A stretch of 11,783 nt of DNA from Acidobacteriaceae bacterium (GCA_003165855.1 PMXH01000566.1:11551-23333); one strand, 5' to 3'; positions 1-8,059 are shown, counted from the stretch's first letter. Notes: a model not told the origin generated them from the letters alone. Translations and numbers: made by a program.

Positions 1-64
1 CGCTCTAGCCAGGCGAAGGAAAGCGTCGAGAATTTCTTTGCCCAAGCTCGGAATCGACAAGCCG

Positions 65-1807
65 ATGGCACCCACTCCCCTGCGCCAATCCGAGTCTTCT
101 GCATTGCAGCGAACCAGACGATTCGTGACCATTGTGTGTCTGCTTGCGGTCGTCGCCGTTGCATCGCCGCTGCCAAACGCCCTTGGCAGTCAGAATCAAA
201 GCCCAGACCAGACCAAAGACCAAGCGAAAGGCCAAGCTAAAGATCAGGCCCCGCACACCCTCGAACTCTCTCGCGCGGATTATCTCGACCGCGTCCAAGC
301 TATCTGGACGGCGCAGATGATTGCGCAATTCACCGGTCTCCGCTTCGAACACCAGGTCGCTTCTGCCGTTCCCGTCACTCCCATGAGTCACCTGCCCGGC
401 TACGCTCCGGTGGATGACGACTATTACTACGAAATGGTGGCCGTACGCGCCTTCGAAAAGTACGGACCCGAGCTCACGGTCGAGCAACTGGGCCAGCAGT
501 GGCTCGAAAACAACGCAGGTTCCTGGGGATCGAGCGAGCAGGCGCTGCTCCTGCTCAAGCGCGGAATCAAGCCTCCCGACACCGGCCACCCCCGCTACAA
601 CAAACTATGGTGGACCATTGGGCCGCAATTCAGCAGCGACCTCTATGGCGCTCTTGCGCCCGGCATGCCCAATGTGGCCGGCGGACTGGCGCGGCGGCTC
701 GGCCACATCAACGGTTATGCCGAAGGAACCGATGGCGGCGTATTCATCGCCGGAATGATCAGCATCGCATTTGCCGAACACGACACGCATGAGATCGTCC
801 GCCAAGCCGCCACGCTCATCGACCCGCAATCGCCCTACCGTCAATCGCTCGACATGGTGATCTCCATGGCCGAAAAAGGCTTTGGACCGGAACAAATCTG
901 TCGCGCTCTGGACCAGCGCTGGGGAATCGAATATCCCGCCACCAACAACGCCGTTCTGAACGGCGGATTCGTAGCCGTCGCTGTCTGGTTCGGTGAGGGA
1001 GACTTTCAGAAGACGCTGCAGCTTGCCGTGCACGCGGCCGATTTCGCCGATTCCGACTGCAACGCGGCCAATTCCGCCTCCGTGGTTGCGGCCATGCACG
1101 GCATGAAGGCGCTTCCCGCGGAACAGGTCGCCGAACTTCACGACCGGATTTTCGGTTCCCGCATGGGTCCGTTGCATCTGACTCCGCCGGTGGACGAAAG
1201 CATTTCCGCCCTCGCTCGCCGCACCGCGGCCGTCGGGGAAGCCATCCTGCTCTCCCACGGCGCCACTTTGGATTTGGATTTGGATAAAGACACTCTTCGT
1301 ATCCCCGTGCAGGAGCCGATCACTCAGCCCGCCGAGCTCTTCAAACTGGCCGACCTCATGCGCTACTGGAATCCAGAATGGACCCTCGAGCGCGCCGGAT
1401 TTGGGGGCGCCGGCGGCGGCTTGGAAGGCATTCGCGGCATAACGTTCCTCGAGGGAGACGTGCTCGCCACTTATCCGCGTGACGAAGTTCGCGGAACGCT
1501 CTTGCGCCGCTCGGTGAGATTAAGCCAACATCCCCGGCTGATTTTCCGGGCGGGAGTTGATCCGGGCCGAGCTTGGCAATTGCAGGTGTACGTGAACGAC
1601 GAGAAAATCCTGGATACGGTTTTGCTCGGATCGTCTTCGCTCGGAGCGTCCTCGCTCGGATCGTCGCAGCAACGCCTCTGGAAAACGTTCCGCCTTAATC
1701 TATCGAGGTACGCGCGACAGGATGTCGTCCTGCGCCTGTACCAGCGAGTCCTGATTCCCCACCGCGAAGCTGGAAATGCCTACTGGCGCGACCTCGCCCT
1801 TGAGTAA
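65..1807 (+). CDS. Exported ADP-ribosylglycohydrolase-like protein with C-terminal beta domain
   Basis: The predicted 580-residue protein starts with a basic stretch (RTRRF, 16-20) and a hydrophobic segment (21-40) ending near ALGS, which looks like a signal peptide, so it probably acts outside the cytoplasm. Residues about 70-400 resemble the all-helical ADP-ribosylglycohydrolase (DraG/ADPRH) fold: an acidic DDD cluster at 117-119 and a second acidic motif DSDCNAA at 329-335 match the two metal-binding motifs. The second usually reads DTDT, and here the last Thr is Cys332, so activity is uncertain. Residues about 450-580 look like a beta-sandwich accessory domain (for example VYVNDEKILDTVL) of unknown ligand. 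The frame is open to the left edge, with a TTG at 38. I chose ATG 65 because it gives a normal signal peptide, although no clear ribosome site precedes it. It has no obvious link to the chemotaxis genes. The fold call is by eye; the substrate is unknown. Confidence 0.72.
   Translation: MAPTPLRQSESSALQRTRRFVTIVCLLAVVAVASPLPNALGSQNQSPDQTKDQAKGQAKDQAPHTLELSRADYLDRVQAIWTAQMIAQFTGLRFEHQVASAVPVTPMSHLPGYAPVDDDYYYEMVAVRAFEKYGPELTVEQLGQQWLENNAGSWGSSEQALLLLKRGIKPPDTGHPRYNKLWWTIGPQFSSDLYGALAPGMPNVAGGLARRLGHINGYAEGTDGGVFIAGMISIAFAEHDTHEIVRQAATLIDPQSPYRQSLDMVISMAEKGFGPEQICRALDQRWGIEYPATNNAVLNGGFVAVAVWFGEGDFQKTLQLAVHAADFADSDCNAANSASVVAAMHGMKALPAEQVAELHDRIFGSRMGPLHLTPPVDESISALARRTAAVGEAILLSHGATLDLDLDKDTLRIPVQEPITQPAELFKLADLMRYWNPEWTLERAGFGGAGGGLEGIRGITFLEGDVLATYPRDEVRGTLLRRSVRLSQHPRLIFRAGVDPGRAWQLQVYVNDEKILDTVLLGSSSLGASSLGSSQQRLWKTFRLNLSRYARQDVVLRLYQRVLIPHREAGNAYWRDLALE
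206..253 (+). repeat. Four-fold 12-bp coding repeat (tetrapeptide [DG]Q[AT][KP])
   Basis: Four consecutive 12-bp units encode DQTK, DQAK, GQAK and DQAP just after the predicted signal peptide of the ADPRH-like protein. The stretch is hydrophilic and charged and probably acts as a flexible linker between the export signal and the folded domain. Confidence 0.75.
1625..1669 (+). repeat. Three-fold 15-bp in-frame tandem repeat
   Basis: Three 15-bp units encode LGSSS, LGASS and LGSSQ (residues 521-535) inside the C-terminal beta domain. The units differ by only a few bases and preserve the reading frame, as expected of slippage that lengthens a surface loop. Confidence 0.75.
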
Positions 1808-1822
1808 ACTTTTCCCCCGCCC

Positions 1823-1849
1823 TAAAGTCCCCGCGCGTCCTGCCGATGT
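1823..1849 (+). promoter_or_regulatory. Sigma-28 (FliA/SigD) type promoter of cheY-cheX
   Basis: TAAA at 1823-1826 is followed after exactly 15 bp by GCCGATGT at 1842-1849. The established flagellar sigma-28 consensus is TAAA-N15-GCCGATAA, so the -35 core is perfect and the -10 differs only in its last two bases. It lies in the 113-bp gap between the ADPRH-like gene and cheY, about 70 bp before the cheY start, on the coding strand. It would place cheY-cheX in the late flagellar regulon. Transcription would start near 1856 (inferred). Confidence 0.75.
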
Positions 1850-1869
1850 ATGAAAAAGCGAACGCAAGT

Positions 1870-1890
1870 AGGAAGCAGTAAGCGGTAAGC
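1870..1890 (+). repeat. Three-unit heptamer repeat in the cheY leader
   Basis: Three 7-bp units in a row, AGGAAGC, AGTAAGC and GGTAAGC, lie between the predicted transcription start and the cheY start codon. They look like a short simple-sequence tract. No function can be read from the sequence. Confidence 0.55.
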
Positions 1891-1920
1891 GTTTCTGCGA
1901 TTGGAGATGAGTACAGTCTC

Positions 1921-2304
1921 ATGTCTATACGTGCTCTCATCGTCGACGACTCCTCGGTCATGCGTAAGATCGTGGACCGCTCCCTGCGCCAGGCAGGCAT
2001 CGAAATATCTCAGACCTTCGAGGCTGGGAACGGAGCCGAGGCGCTGACCGTTCTCCAGGATACCCGGGTCGATCTCATTCTCTGCGACATCAATATGCCG
2101 GTCATGGACGGGCTGGAGTTCATCAAACAGCTTCCGACAGTCGAGAACGCCAAAGGCGTGCCCGTTGTCATGATCACAACCGAGGGCAGCGAAGCCCACG
2201 TGGTGCAAGCTCTGGCCTGTGGCGCTCGCGGTTACATTCGCAAGCCGTTCACCGCGGATCAGGTGAAAGAGCACGGCATCCCCATATTGGCAGGAAAACC
2301 ATGA
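1921..2304 (+). CDS. cheY: Single-domain response regulator CheY
   Basis: This 127-residue stand-alone receiver domain has the length and full active site of CheY: acidic pair Asp9-Asp10, phosphoacceptor Asp56 in LCDINMPVMDG, Thr86 in VMITTEG, and Lys108 in RKPF. There is no output domain, which fits the role of a diffusible messenger from CheA to the flagellar motor. The C-terminal end (HGIPILAGKP) is divergent, as is common where the last helix ends. Its stop codon overlaps the cheX start (ATGA), so the two are probably translated together. A sigma-28-like promoter lies about 70 bp upstream. The ribosome site is weak (GGAG 14 nt, or GATGAG 9 nt, before ATG). Alternative: a CheY paralogue with another target, since the window does not show the motor genes. 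Confidence 0.93.
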   Translation: MSIRALIVDDSSVMRKIVDRSLRQAGIEISQTFEAGNGAEALTVLQDTRVDLILCDINMPVMDGLEFIKQLPTVENAKGVPVVMITTEGSEAHVVQALACGARGYIRKPFTADQVKEHGIPILAGKP

Positions 2305-2789
2305 CCTCCGGGGCCCAGCCGTTCATCAGCGATAACCCGCACCAAGCCTGGCTTCCCATGCTTGAACTGTCTACGCAGGAAGTCTTCGAACTCATGCTGG
2401 CCTCCCACCTGACAAAGCCCGTAACGCCGGCACCCGAGGCGGCCATGAACATTACTGGCATGGTGGGACTTGCCGGACAACTGTGCGGCGTCTTGAGCAT
2501 TGCTTGTGATGAAAAGTCGGCTGCCCTCATGGCTTCCAAGATGCTGGGCATTGAATTGGACAAAGTCGGTCCGGAGGTTGCGGACGCGCTCGGTGAAGTC
2601 TGCAACATGGTGGCGGGAAACTTCAAGAACAAGATTCCCGGTCTGGGGGATGGCTGCTTGCTCTCCCCACCCTCGGTAATCACCGGGAACGACTATAGTA
2701 TCCATTCCATGGCACAGACCCCGTCCCTGGAAGTCGGTTTCCTGTTCGAAAACATGCCCATCATCGTGTCTGTCCAAGTCCACAGCTAG
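2301..2789 (+). CDS. cheX: CheX-like CheY-P phosphatase
   Basis: The 162-residue protein fits the CheC/CheX/FliY phosphatase family, in which Glu and Asn of an ExxN motif attack the phosphoryl group of CheY-P. A single such motif is visible, E99-VC-N102, followed by the typical continuation MVAGNFKN (103-110). One motif per chain and the glycine/hydrophobic middle strand (LCGVLSIAC, 61-69) are more like CheX than the two-motif CheC. It begins inside the last codons of cheY (ATGA) with AGGAAA upstream, so a phosphatase is made together with its likely substrate. I see no cheZ or cheD in the window. It is convergent with the HDOD gene. Confidence 0.85.
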   Translation: MTSGAQPFISDNPHQAWLPMLELSTQEVFELMLASHLTKPVTPAPEAAMNITGMVGLAGQLCGVLSIACDEKSAALMASKMLGIELDKVGPEVADALGEVCNMVAGNFKNKIPGLGDGCLLSPPSVITGNDYSIHSMAQTPSLEVGFLFENMPIIVSVQVHS

Positions 2790-2846
2790 CCTCTCGGTTT
2801 GAAAACAGCTGGGTGCTTGCATACGGACGACGTGTGCTCGTGTTCC

Positions 2847-2863
2847 CTCTCCCGTGAGAGTTT
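2847..2863 (+). terminator. Possible weak terminator after cheX
   Basis: CTCTC and GAGAG (2847-2851, 2856-2860) form a 5-bp stem with a 4-base loop, followed by TTT. It lies in the 140-bp gap between the convergent cheX and HDOD genes, where termination is expected. The stem and T-run are both short, so this is a suggestion only. I see nothing better in 2790-2929. Confidence 0.3.
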
Positions 2864-2929
2864 CCCGGTTCGTTTGCAGACCTGGTGCGCCTGGACCGCC
2901 GGCGCCCCGGGTTCAGTCTCGGTTCGCTT

Positions 2930-3841
2930 TCAGTTTCGTGCCGCGCTTCCTCCGAAGATGCTGGACACCAGCGCGAAGACCTCTCCGATTGCTTCGTCCA
3001 GCTCAAACGTGAAGCGCACCAAGTCCACACCGTCGAGTTCGCGGTGTTCCTTCAAAAGAATTTCCCAGGCTGGGTTGGAAACCCAATCCACTCTGCGCCG
3101 CTCATAGTAGCCGTAACCCATGCCGCGCATGCGGCAAAGCAGATCGCTCAGATGAACCAGCGCCACCAGGGGTTGCGCCGCCCGGCTGCGCTCCGGGGCA
3201 TGGTGATGTGCGATGACCTGCACCATATCGTCGGCGAGGTGCCATTTCTCGGCCAGTTCGCGTCCCGTCTCGCAGTGGCTAAATCCCATGGTGGCGTGCT
3301 CCGCCTCGTCGATCGGAATCTGCTCCGTCGTTGCGTGCGCCATGGCCACGCTAAGCTCGTTGGGAAACGCGATGCAGTTCACCAGAATTCCGATGTCGTG
3401 CAGCAGGCCCGCCATGTATGCCTTGTCACTGTCGGCCGCAGCCAGTTTCTCGCTGAATTTCCGGCACACCATAGCGCAACCCAGGGAATGCCTCCAGAAC
3501 ACTACCGGGTCGAGGCCCCCGGCTTTTGCGGGGAAGGCGTTGCTCAGGCAACAAGTGAGCAGAATCGTTTCCACCCGCCGCAGCCCCAGCGTGATCATGG
3601 CGGCCCGGATCGTTTCGGGCGACTTGGCCAGGCCGAATAAGGGTGAACCGGCCATGCGCAGGCACTGTGCCGCAATGGTGTTGTCATAAGACACTAACTT
3701 CACCACGTCATCCAGTTTCACGCGCTCCGGCGGCAAGTTCAGCAGTTCCAGCAAAGGTACAAAAACCGCCGGGATGGATGGCATGGTCTCGATGCGCGCC
3801 ACGCGCTCTCGAATGGTTGCGGCGAGGGAAGTCGGGGTCAT
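2930..3841 (-). CDS. HDOD-domain signalling protein in the che operon
   Basis: A 303-residue protein made almost wholly of an HDOD domain, a relative of HD phosphohydrolases usually thought to have a signalling rather than a proven enzymatic role. Visible landmarks are the N-terminal helical part with TMPSIPAV (19-26) and SYDNTIAAQCLRMA (51-64), His118 in FWRHSL, the His-Asp pair 148-149 in LLHDIG, Glu-His 181-182, and HHHAPE (212-217). No GYP motif is seen, so it is not an HD-GYP c-di-GMP phosphodiesterase. The start at 3841 is chosen because ATG overlaps the cheR stop as ATGA; the longer reading would need a TTG at 3871. Its tight coupling to cheR and cheB points to a role in chemotaxis or motility. 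Which reaction or partner is unknown. Confidence 0.88.
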   Translation of the reverse strand: MTPTSLAATIRERVARIETMPSIPAVFVPLLELLNLPPERVKLDDVVKLVSYDNTIAAQCLRMAGSPLFGLAKSPETIRAAMITLGLRRVETILLTCCLSNAFPAKAGGLDPVVFWRHSLGCAMVCRKFSEKLAAADSDKAYMAGLLHDIGILVNCIAFPNELSVAMAHATTEQIPIDEAEHATMGFSHCETGRELAEKWHLADDMVQVIAHHHAPERSRAAQPLVALVHLSDLLCRMRGMGYGYYERRRVDWVSNPAWEILLKEHRELDGVDLVRFTFELDEAIGEVFALVSSIFGGSAARN

Positions 3842-4746
3842 AGCTTGCCACTCTTGAGGGACGGTTTCCAATACGCGATCGTCCCGGGAAAATGGACCAG
3901 ATGAAATTTGTCGTTCAACTTGAACAGCGACTCCGAAGTCCCCAGGAAGAAATACCCGCCGAAGTTGAGATTGCTGTAATAGTGGTCGATCACTTTTGCC
4001 TTCGAGGGACCATCAAAATAAATCAGCACGTTGCAGCAGAAAATCAGGTCCATGCCTTTCATGAACAGCATGCGGGAGTCGTCCTGCAGATTCAGCCGGC
4101 TGAAGGTGATCAGCTTCTTCACCTCCGGACGTATCTGCAGCTTCTTCTCATCGATCGGCGAAAAATACTTGCGCTTGAAATAGTCGGTAGTGGCGCGCAG
4201 TGCGTAGTCGCCGTAAATGCCGGCTTTCGCGGTTTCCACCGAGCGGTCATTCAGATCCGTCGCCAGGATTTCCACCGTCCAGCCTTTTAGCAGCCGATCG
4301 CTTTCCTCCATCATGTTCATGGCCAGCGTGTAGGACTCCTCTCCCGTGGAACAGCCCGCACTCCAGATGCGCAGCCTCTTTACTACCTGCTTGCTTTTGT
4401 CCTGGACCAGTTCGGGCAGAATTACTTTCCGCAGCGCGTCGAGCTGAGGCGGGCTTCGGAACAGGCAGGTTTCTCCAATCGTCACTTCGTTGAGCAACTG
4501 CCGGAGTTCTGCTTCCCGGTTCGTATGCACGGTAAGCAGATCCCAATACTCGCGCGGAGTGCGGACTGCCAACTGTTTCATCCGCCGCCCGCAGGCGTCC
4601 GCCATCAGATAGAGTTTCTCCTCAAGCTGGAAAATCCCGCACACCTTGTACACCAGGTCCCGAATTTGCCGGAAGATGGGGTCGATGGGTTCGGCACCCT
4701 TTGAAGAAAACGGTGTCGTCATTGCGGTTTGGGTCCCGATGTTCAT
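3838..4746 (-). CDS. cheR: Chemotaxis protein methyltransferase CheR
   Basis: CheR uses S-adenosylmethionine to methylate glutamates of chemoreceptors, opposing CheB. The 302-residue protein has the N-terminal helical domain (about 20-95) ending in [11 protein letters not shown] (89-99), then the methyltransferase domain with the SAM motif [16 protein letters not shown] (128-143), the acidic ATDLN (162-166), [10 protein letters not shown] (236-245) and LGTSESL (269-275). Length is slightly above the usual 270-290 because of a short N-terminal tail. The start at 4746 is chosen because its ATG overlaps the cheB stop (ATGA). An open frame continues upstream to 4905 but lies inside cheB. The visible receptors lack a terminal NWETF-type pentapeptide, so CheR must bind them without that tether. 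Confidence 0.94.
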   Translation of the reverse strand: MNIGTQTAMTTPFSSKGAEPIDPIFRQIRDLVYKVCGIFQLEEKLYLMADACGRRMKQLAVRTPREYWDLLTVHTNREAELRQLLNEVTIGETCLFRSPPQLDALRKVILPELVQDKSKQVVKRLRIWSAGCSTGEESYTLAMNMMEESDRLLKGWTVEILATDLNDRSVETAKAGIYGDYALRATTDYFKRKYFSPIDEKKLQIRPEVKKLITFSRLNLQDDSRMLFMKGMDLIFCCNVLIYFDGPSKAKVIDHYYSNLNFGGYFFLGTSESLFKLNDKFHLVHFPGTIAYWKPSLKSGKL

Positions 4747-5855
4747 TTTGCTCGATACTCCAGGGCGGCCGAATGGTCCTCGGTTGAGGCGACGCGAGGT
4801 GCATGGCTCTGCATCACGCGTCGCGTGATTTCCTGTCCCAGTTGATCCAGGGGATAGACGGCATCGGCCTGCCCTGCGCCGTACACCAGGCCGGGCATCC
4901 CCCACACCACGGCGGAAGCTTCGTCTTGAATGATGACTTCACCGCCCCTCTCACGAATCAGTTGTGCTCCAATCACTCCGTCTGAGCCCATGCCGGTCAT
5001 CACCACGCCCAGAGCGCTCGCCCCATACACTTGAGCGACCGAGCGAAACAGCACGTCGACCGCTGGACGGCAGGAGTTCTCGGGTCGGTCTTGATTCAGT
5101 TCCAGACGCGCGCCTACGCCCGCGCCTTTTACCGTCATGTGAAAGTTTCCCGGTGCGATCCACGCTTGTCCGGCGCAGAGCACCACTCCCGCGCTCCCCT
5201 CCTGCACTGGAATCGCCGAGTGCGCCGCCAGCCGTTCCGCCAGCAAGCGCGTAAAGATCGGCGGCATATGCTGCACCACGACGATGGGAACCGGAAAGCC
5301 CCGAGGAATTCGCGGCAGCACTTCCCCCAGCGCATTAGGACCGCCGGTGGATGTGCCGATCGCCACAATCTCAATGCGCCGGTGGGCCGGTCGGCGCACC
5401 GGTATCGGCGGACGAGGCGGAGGCAATGACTTAAGCCTCGTGACCGGTCCAGCGCACAATGCCTTGATCTTCGGGAGCAGTTCGGCGCGAATCGCGGCGA
5501 TCGCCGCGGCCGGGCTGCCGGTGTTGCTGGGTTTCGTGGCGTAATCCGATGCGCCCAGCGACAAAGCGTCCAGAGTCGCCGACGCTCCACGCTCGGTGAG
5601 CGTGCTGAACATGACGACCGGCAGTTTGGGATAAAGCTTGCGCAGTTCCGCCAGCGTCTCCAGCCCGTTCATCACCGGCATTTCAACGTCGAGGGTGATC
5701 AGGTCAGGGTGGAGCTGCGCAATCTTCGCTAGCGCAATCCGGCCGTTGCTCGCCGAACCCACCACCTCGAGCTCGGGATCTCCGGACAAGGTCTCGCAAA
5801 GCAGCTTGCGTACCACCACTGAATCGTCCACTACGAGAATGCGGATTCGAGTCAT
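4743..5855 (-). CDS. cheB: Protein-glutamate methylesterase/deamidase CheB
   Basis: CheB removes methyl groups from chemoreceptor glutamates once its receiver domain is phosphorylated by CheA. The 370-residue protein is full length. The receiver domain (1-125) has Asp10-Asp11, phosphoacceptor Asp56 in [11 protein letters not shown], Ser84/Thr85 and Lys108. A proline-rich linker (about 143-158) leads to the esterase domain (160-350) with catalytic Ser169 in GTSTGGP, His196 in QHMP and Asp292 in GMGSDG. ATG 5855 puts the receiver at the normal distance from the N terminus. A TTG at 5894 would add 13 residues and has GAAGAAA directly before it, so it is not excluded. The gene follows mcp-A after 78 bp with no clear promoter, and overlaps cheR. 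Confidence 0.94.
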   Translation of the reverse strand: MTRIRILVVDDSVVVRKLLCETLSGDPELEVVGSASNGRIALAKIAQLHPDLITLDVEMPVMNGLETLAELRKLYPKLPVVMFSTLTERGASATLDALSLGASDYATKPSNTGSPAAAIAAIRAELLPKIKALCAGPVTRLKSLPPPRPPIPVRRPAHRRIEIVAIGTSTGGPNALGEVLPRIPRGFPVPIVVVQHMPPIFTRLLAERLAAHSAIPVQEGSAGVVLCAGQAWIAPGNFHMTVKGAGVGARLELNQDRPENSCRPAVDVLFRSVAQVYGASALGVVMTGMGSDGVIGAQLIRERGGEVIIQDEASAVVWGMPGLVYGAGQADAVYPLDQLGQEITRRVMQSHAPRVASTEDHSAALEYRAK

Positions 5856-5933
5856 CGCTGAGTCATGCCTGTCTATTCGCTGCCGCCCCGCCAATTTCTT
5901 CGAAGCATCGATTAGCCCACATGCGCTCCACCT

Positions 5934-7958
5934 CTAGGCTCCGTGTGCTCTTGCTTTTGGCTTAAACGGAGCCGGTTGGGAACGGGTTCCCGGTTCGCTG
6001 GCCTTCTCGGACGCTGATTGCGCCCCCAGCACGTCATCCCAAAACGAGCTTTCGGAATTGATCGCGGAGACCCCGATCTGGCCCGCCCGAGCGGTATGTT
6101 CTTCTCCTGCCCACTCCACCTGAAATGCTTCCTGCTTGTTCCCGCGGGCGAGAGAAATTTTGCTGCCCGGCCGGAGTTTTCCCCGGATGCCTTTCAGATG
6201 AGCTCCCTGCCGGCTGACGTTGACCGTGATCACTTCCTGCTCGAGAGGCGGTCCGCCGTCCGCGGCGGCGGTCAGCCGGACGGGCAACGCCATATCGATC
6301 CGGGGATCACGGCGCTCGATTTTGAACTGCGCCATGAGTTTGCTCAACTGCGCCGCGATTTCGGCCAAGTCCTGCGCCGCTTTTTGTGACTCCTGTGCGC
6401 GCGTCGAAGTACCATTGGCGGACTCGGCTACTGCCCCGATGGTGGCCGAGATGTCTCCCGCTCCCGTGGCGGCTTCGCTGGCGTTGCGCGTCATCTCATT
6501 GGTGGTCGCACTCTGCTCCTCGACCGCGGCCGCGATGGTCGCCGAAATGTCGTTGATCTGGTTGATCACGCCGCTGACCGTGCCGATCGCCGTCGCCGCA
6601 CCCTTGGTGTCCGCCTGAATGGCGGTGATTTTGTGACCAATGTCTTCGGTGGCTTTGGCGGTCTGCTTGGCGAGTTCCTTTACTTCGTTGGCCACTACGG
6701 CAAAACCCTTGCCGGCTTCTCCGGCACGGGCGGCTTCGATGGTGGCGTTCAGAGCGAGCAGGTTGGTCTGCTGCGCGATGGAAGTAATGACCTTGATGAC
6801 TAAGCCGATCTCCGCGCTGGACTGGCCCAGCTTAGTCACGGTGGCGTTGGCCGCCTGGGCTGCGTTGACGGCGGTGGAGGCCACTTTGGCGGCTTCATTG
6901 GTGTTGGCTGCGATGCTCTGAATGGTCGAAGTCATCTCCCCGGCGCCGGCGGAAAGGCTCTGCAGATTCTGGCTGACCTGCTGGGTGACGCGGGAAACGG
7001 CGTTGGCCTGGATCGCGGTTTCCCCGGAATTGGTAGTGATCTGCTGGTTGGCGGCGAGCAGTTGCTCGCTGGCCGTTGTCAGCTTATGGGTATGGGCCAC
7101 CACCCCCCGCAGGAGTTCCTGCATTTTGTCCATGAATACGTTGAAGAGGCGGCTCACTTCGCCCAGTTCGTCGTTGCCAAAACCCCCGGCGATCTCCAAC
7201 CGCCTGGTGACATCGCCCTCGCCCTCGGCGATATCCTGAATCATTCGGGTCAAGCGCTGGAGTGAGTGGGAGAGCTTTCGCATCAGCGCAAACAACACGC
7301 CCGCGGCGGCTAGCAGCGTGAAGAAACTGATGAGGAAAACGGCTATCGAATTGGCGCGCGAGGTTTCAATCAGTCCCTGCGTGGAGGCGCGGATGGCAAA
7401 GGCGCCGCGCAAGTCGCCGGCCTTCATGCCTTCCTTGGTATAGCCAAAGGGATCTTTCTGTCCGACGGGGCCCCCGTGACACACCAGGCAATCCGAGGTG
7501 AGACGCACCGGCTGGGCGTAGCGCATCACATCCTCTCCGTTCTCCACTCGTCGTTCGGAATACTCCTTCAGCGACGCGTCTTTTTGGAAGTTTTCGAGAG
7601 CGCGGCGTTCGAAATCATCGGGCTGGTTCTTGGGATTGCGCGGGGTCAGAGATGGAGTGCGGAACGTCATTTTTTGCGCTTCCGCGTACTTTTGGGCGAC
7701 GTTCCAGGCCACCACTACCGGCACCTGCTGCACATGCTTAAAGTCTCGGTCCGGCACCATCAGATCGATGTTCTCAGAGAACCAAGCGCGGGTGGCGCTG
7801 GCCATGCCGACGATCTGGCGCACCTTGTCGCGAAACGCTTCCTCCGCCTGCTGGTTCACGCGGTGCTGCGTGATCCAGAAGCTGGCCGCGGAGGTCACGA
7901 CCAACGTGGCGAGAATCGCTGCCACAATCCTTACCGTGATGCTCGCCGTCTTCAGCAT
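5934..7958 (-). CDS. Chemoreceptor with heme-c type (DUF3365/Tll0287-like) sensor and C-terminal PilZ domain (mcp-A)
   Basis: A 674-residue receptor. Order: transmembrane helix (7-30), periplasmic sensor (31-204), second transmembrane helix (205-226), HAMP (226-279), MCP signalling domain (280-546) with the conserved hairpin tip around [19 protein letters not shown], PilZ domain (548-640), and a 34-residue Pro/Lys/Ala-rich tail. The sensor has CLVCH (157-161), a CxxCH heme-c site, with the flanks [12 protein letters not shown] and [13 protein letters not shown] that are typical of DUF3365/Tll0287-like domains, so a redox or gas signal is likely. The PilZ part has RRDPR (549-553, RxxxR) and NVSRQG (580-585, [DN]xSxxG), the two c-di-GMP binding motifs. 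ATG 7958 is preferred over ATG 7964 because AAGGA then stands 8 nt away. A sigma-28-like promoter lies about 116 bp upstream. Domain calls are by eye. Confidence 0.92.
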   Translation of the reverse strand: MLKTASITVRIVAAILATLVVTSAASFWITQHRVNQQAEEAFRDKVRQIVGMASATRAWFSENIDLMVPDRDFKHVQQVPVVVAWNVAQKYAEAQKMTFRTPSLTPRNPKNQPDDFERRALENFQKDASLKEYSERRVENGEDVMRYAQPVRLTSDCLVCHGGPVGQKDPFGYTKEGMKAGDLRGAFAIRASTQGLIETSRANSIAVFLISFFTLLAAAGVLFALMRKLSHSLQRLTRMIQDIAEGEGDVTRRLEIAGGFGNDELGEVSRLFNVFMDKMQELLRGVVAHTHKLTTASEQLLAANQQITTNSGETAIQANAVSRVTQQVSQNLQSLSAGAGEMTSTIQSIAANTNEAAKVASTAVNAAQAANATVTKLGQSSAEIGLVIKVITSIAQQTNLLALNATIEAARAGEAGKGFAVVANEVKELAKQTAKATEDIGHKITAIQADTKGAATAIGTVSGVINQINDISATIAAAVEEQSATTNEMTRNASEAATGAGDISATIGAVAESANGTSTRAQESQKAAQDLAEIAAQLSKLMAQFKIERRDPRIDMALPVRLTAAADGGPPLEQEVITVNVSRQGAHLKGIRGKLRPGSKISLARGNKQEAFQVEWAGEEHTARAGQIGVSAINSESSFWDDVLGAQSASEKASEPGTRSQPAPFKPKARAHGA

Positions 7959-7964
7959 TGACAT

Positions 7965-7971
7965 CTTCCTT
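7965..7971 (-). promoter_or_regulatory. Ribosome binding site deciding the mcp-A start
   Basis: On the minus strand this reads AAGGAAG. It touches the ATG at 7964 directly, which is too close, but leaves 8 nt between AAGGA and the ATG at 7958. It therefore favours the protein starting MLKTASI. Confidence 0.65.
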
Positions 7972-8025
7972 ACGAGGTGGACCGCACGCGCCTTCTATCT
8001 GCGCGATGGCGATCACTGCCGCTAG

Positions 8026-8059
8026 GACATTCCAATATGTCGCGCTTCGATCGAAAGCG
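8026..8059. repeat. Two adjacent inverted repeats in the mcp-A leader
   Basis: GACAT-N6-ATGTC (8026-8041) lies next to the perfect 10-bp palindrome TTCGATCGAA (8046-8055), which has partly symmetrical GCGC/AGCG flanks. Both lie between the predicted sigma-28-like promoter and the mcp-A ribosome site, just downstream of the expected transcription start, where an operator or a leader RNA structure could act. No known regulator is recognised. Confidence 0.45.

Noticed and set aside
605..1258. A 217-codon open frame on the minus strand within the ADPRH-like gene
   Set aside because: Antisense shadow of a gene with recognisable motifs on the plus strand.
2901..2920. GC-rich palindromic stretch between cheX and HDOD as a terminator
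   Set aside because: Symmetry is limited to short GGCGCC/CCGG elements with no T-run on either strand.
2885..3640. A 251-codon open frame on the plus strand opposite the HDOD gene
   Set aside because: Lies inside the clear HDOD gene on the other strand; its composition is that of reversed codons.
4747..4905. N-terminal extension of cheR by 53 residues
   Set aside because: It lies wholly inside the cheB esterase domain coding region; ATG 4746 overlaps the cheB stop as ATGA.
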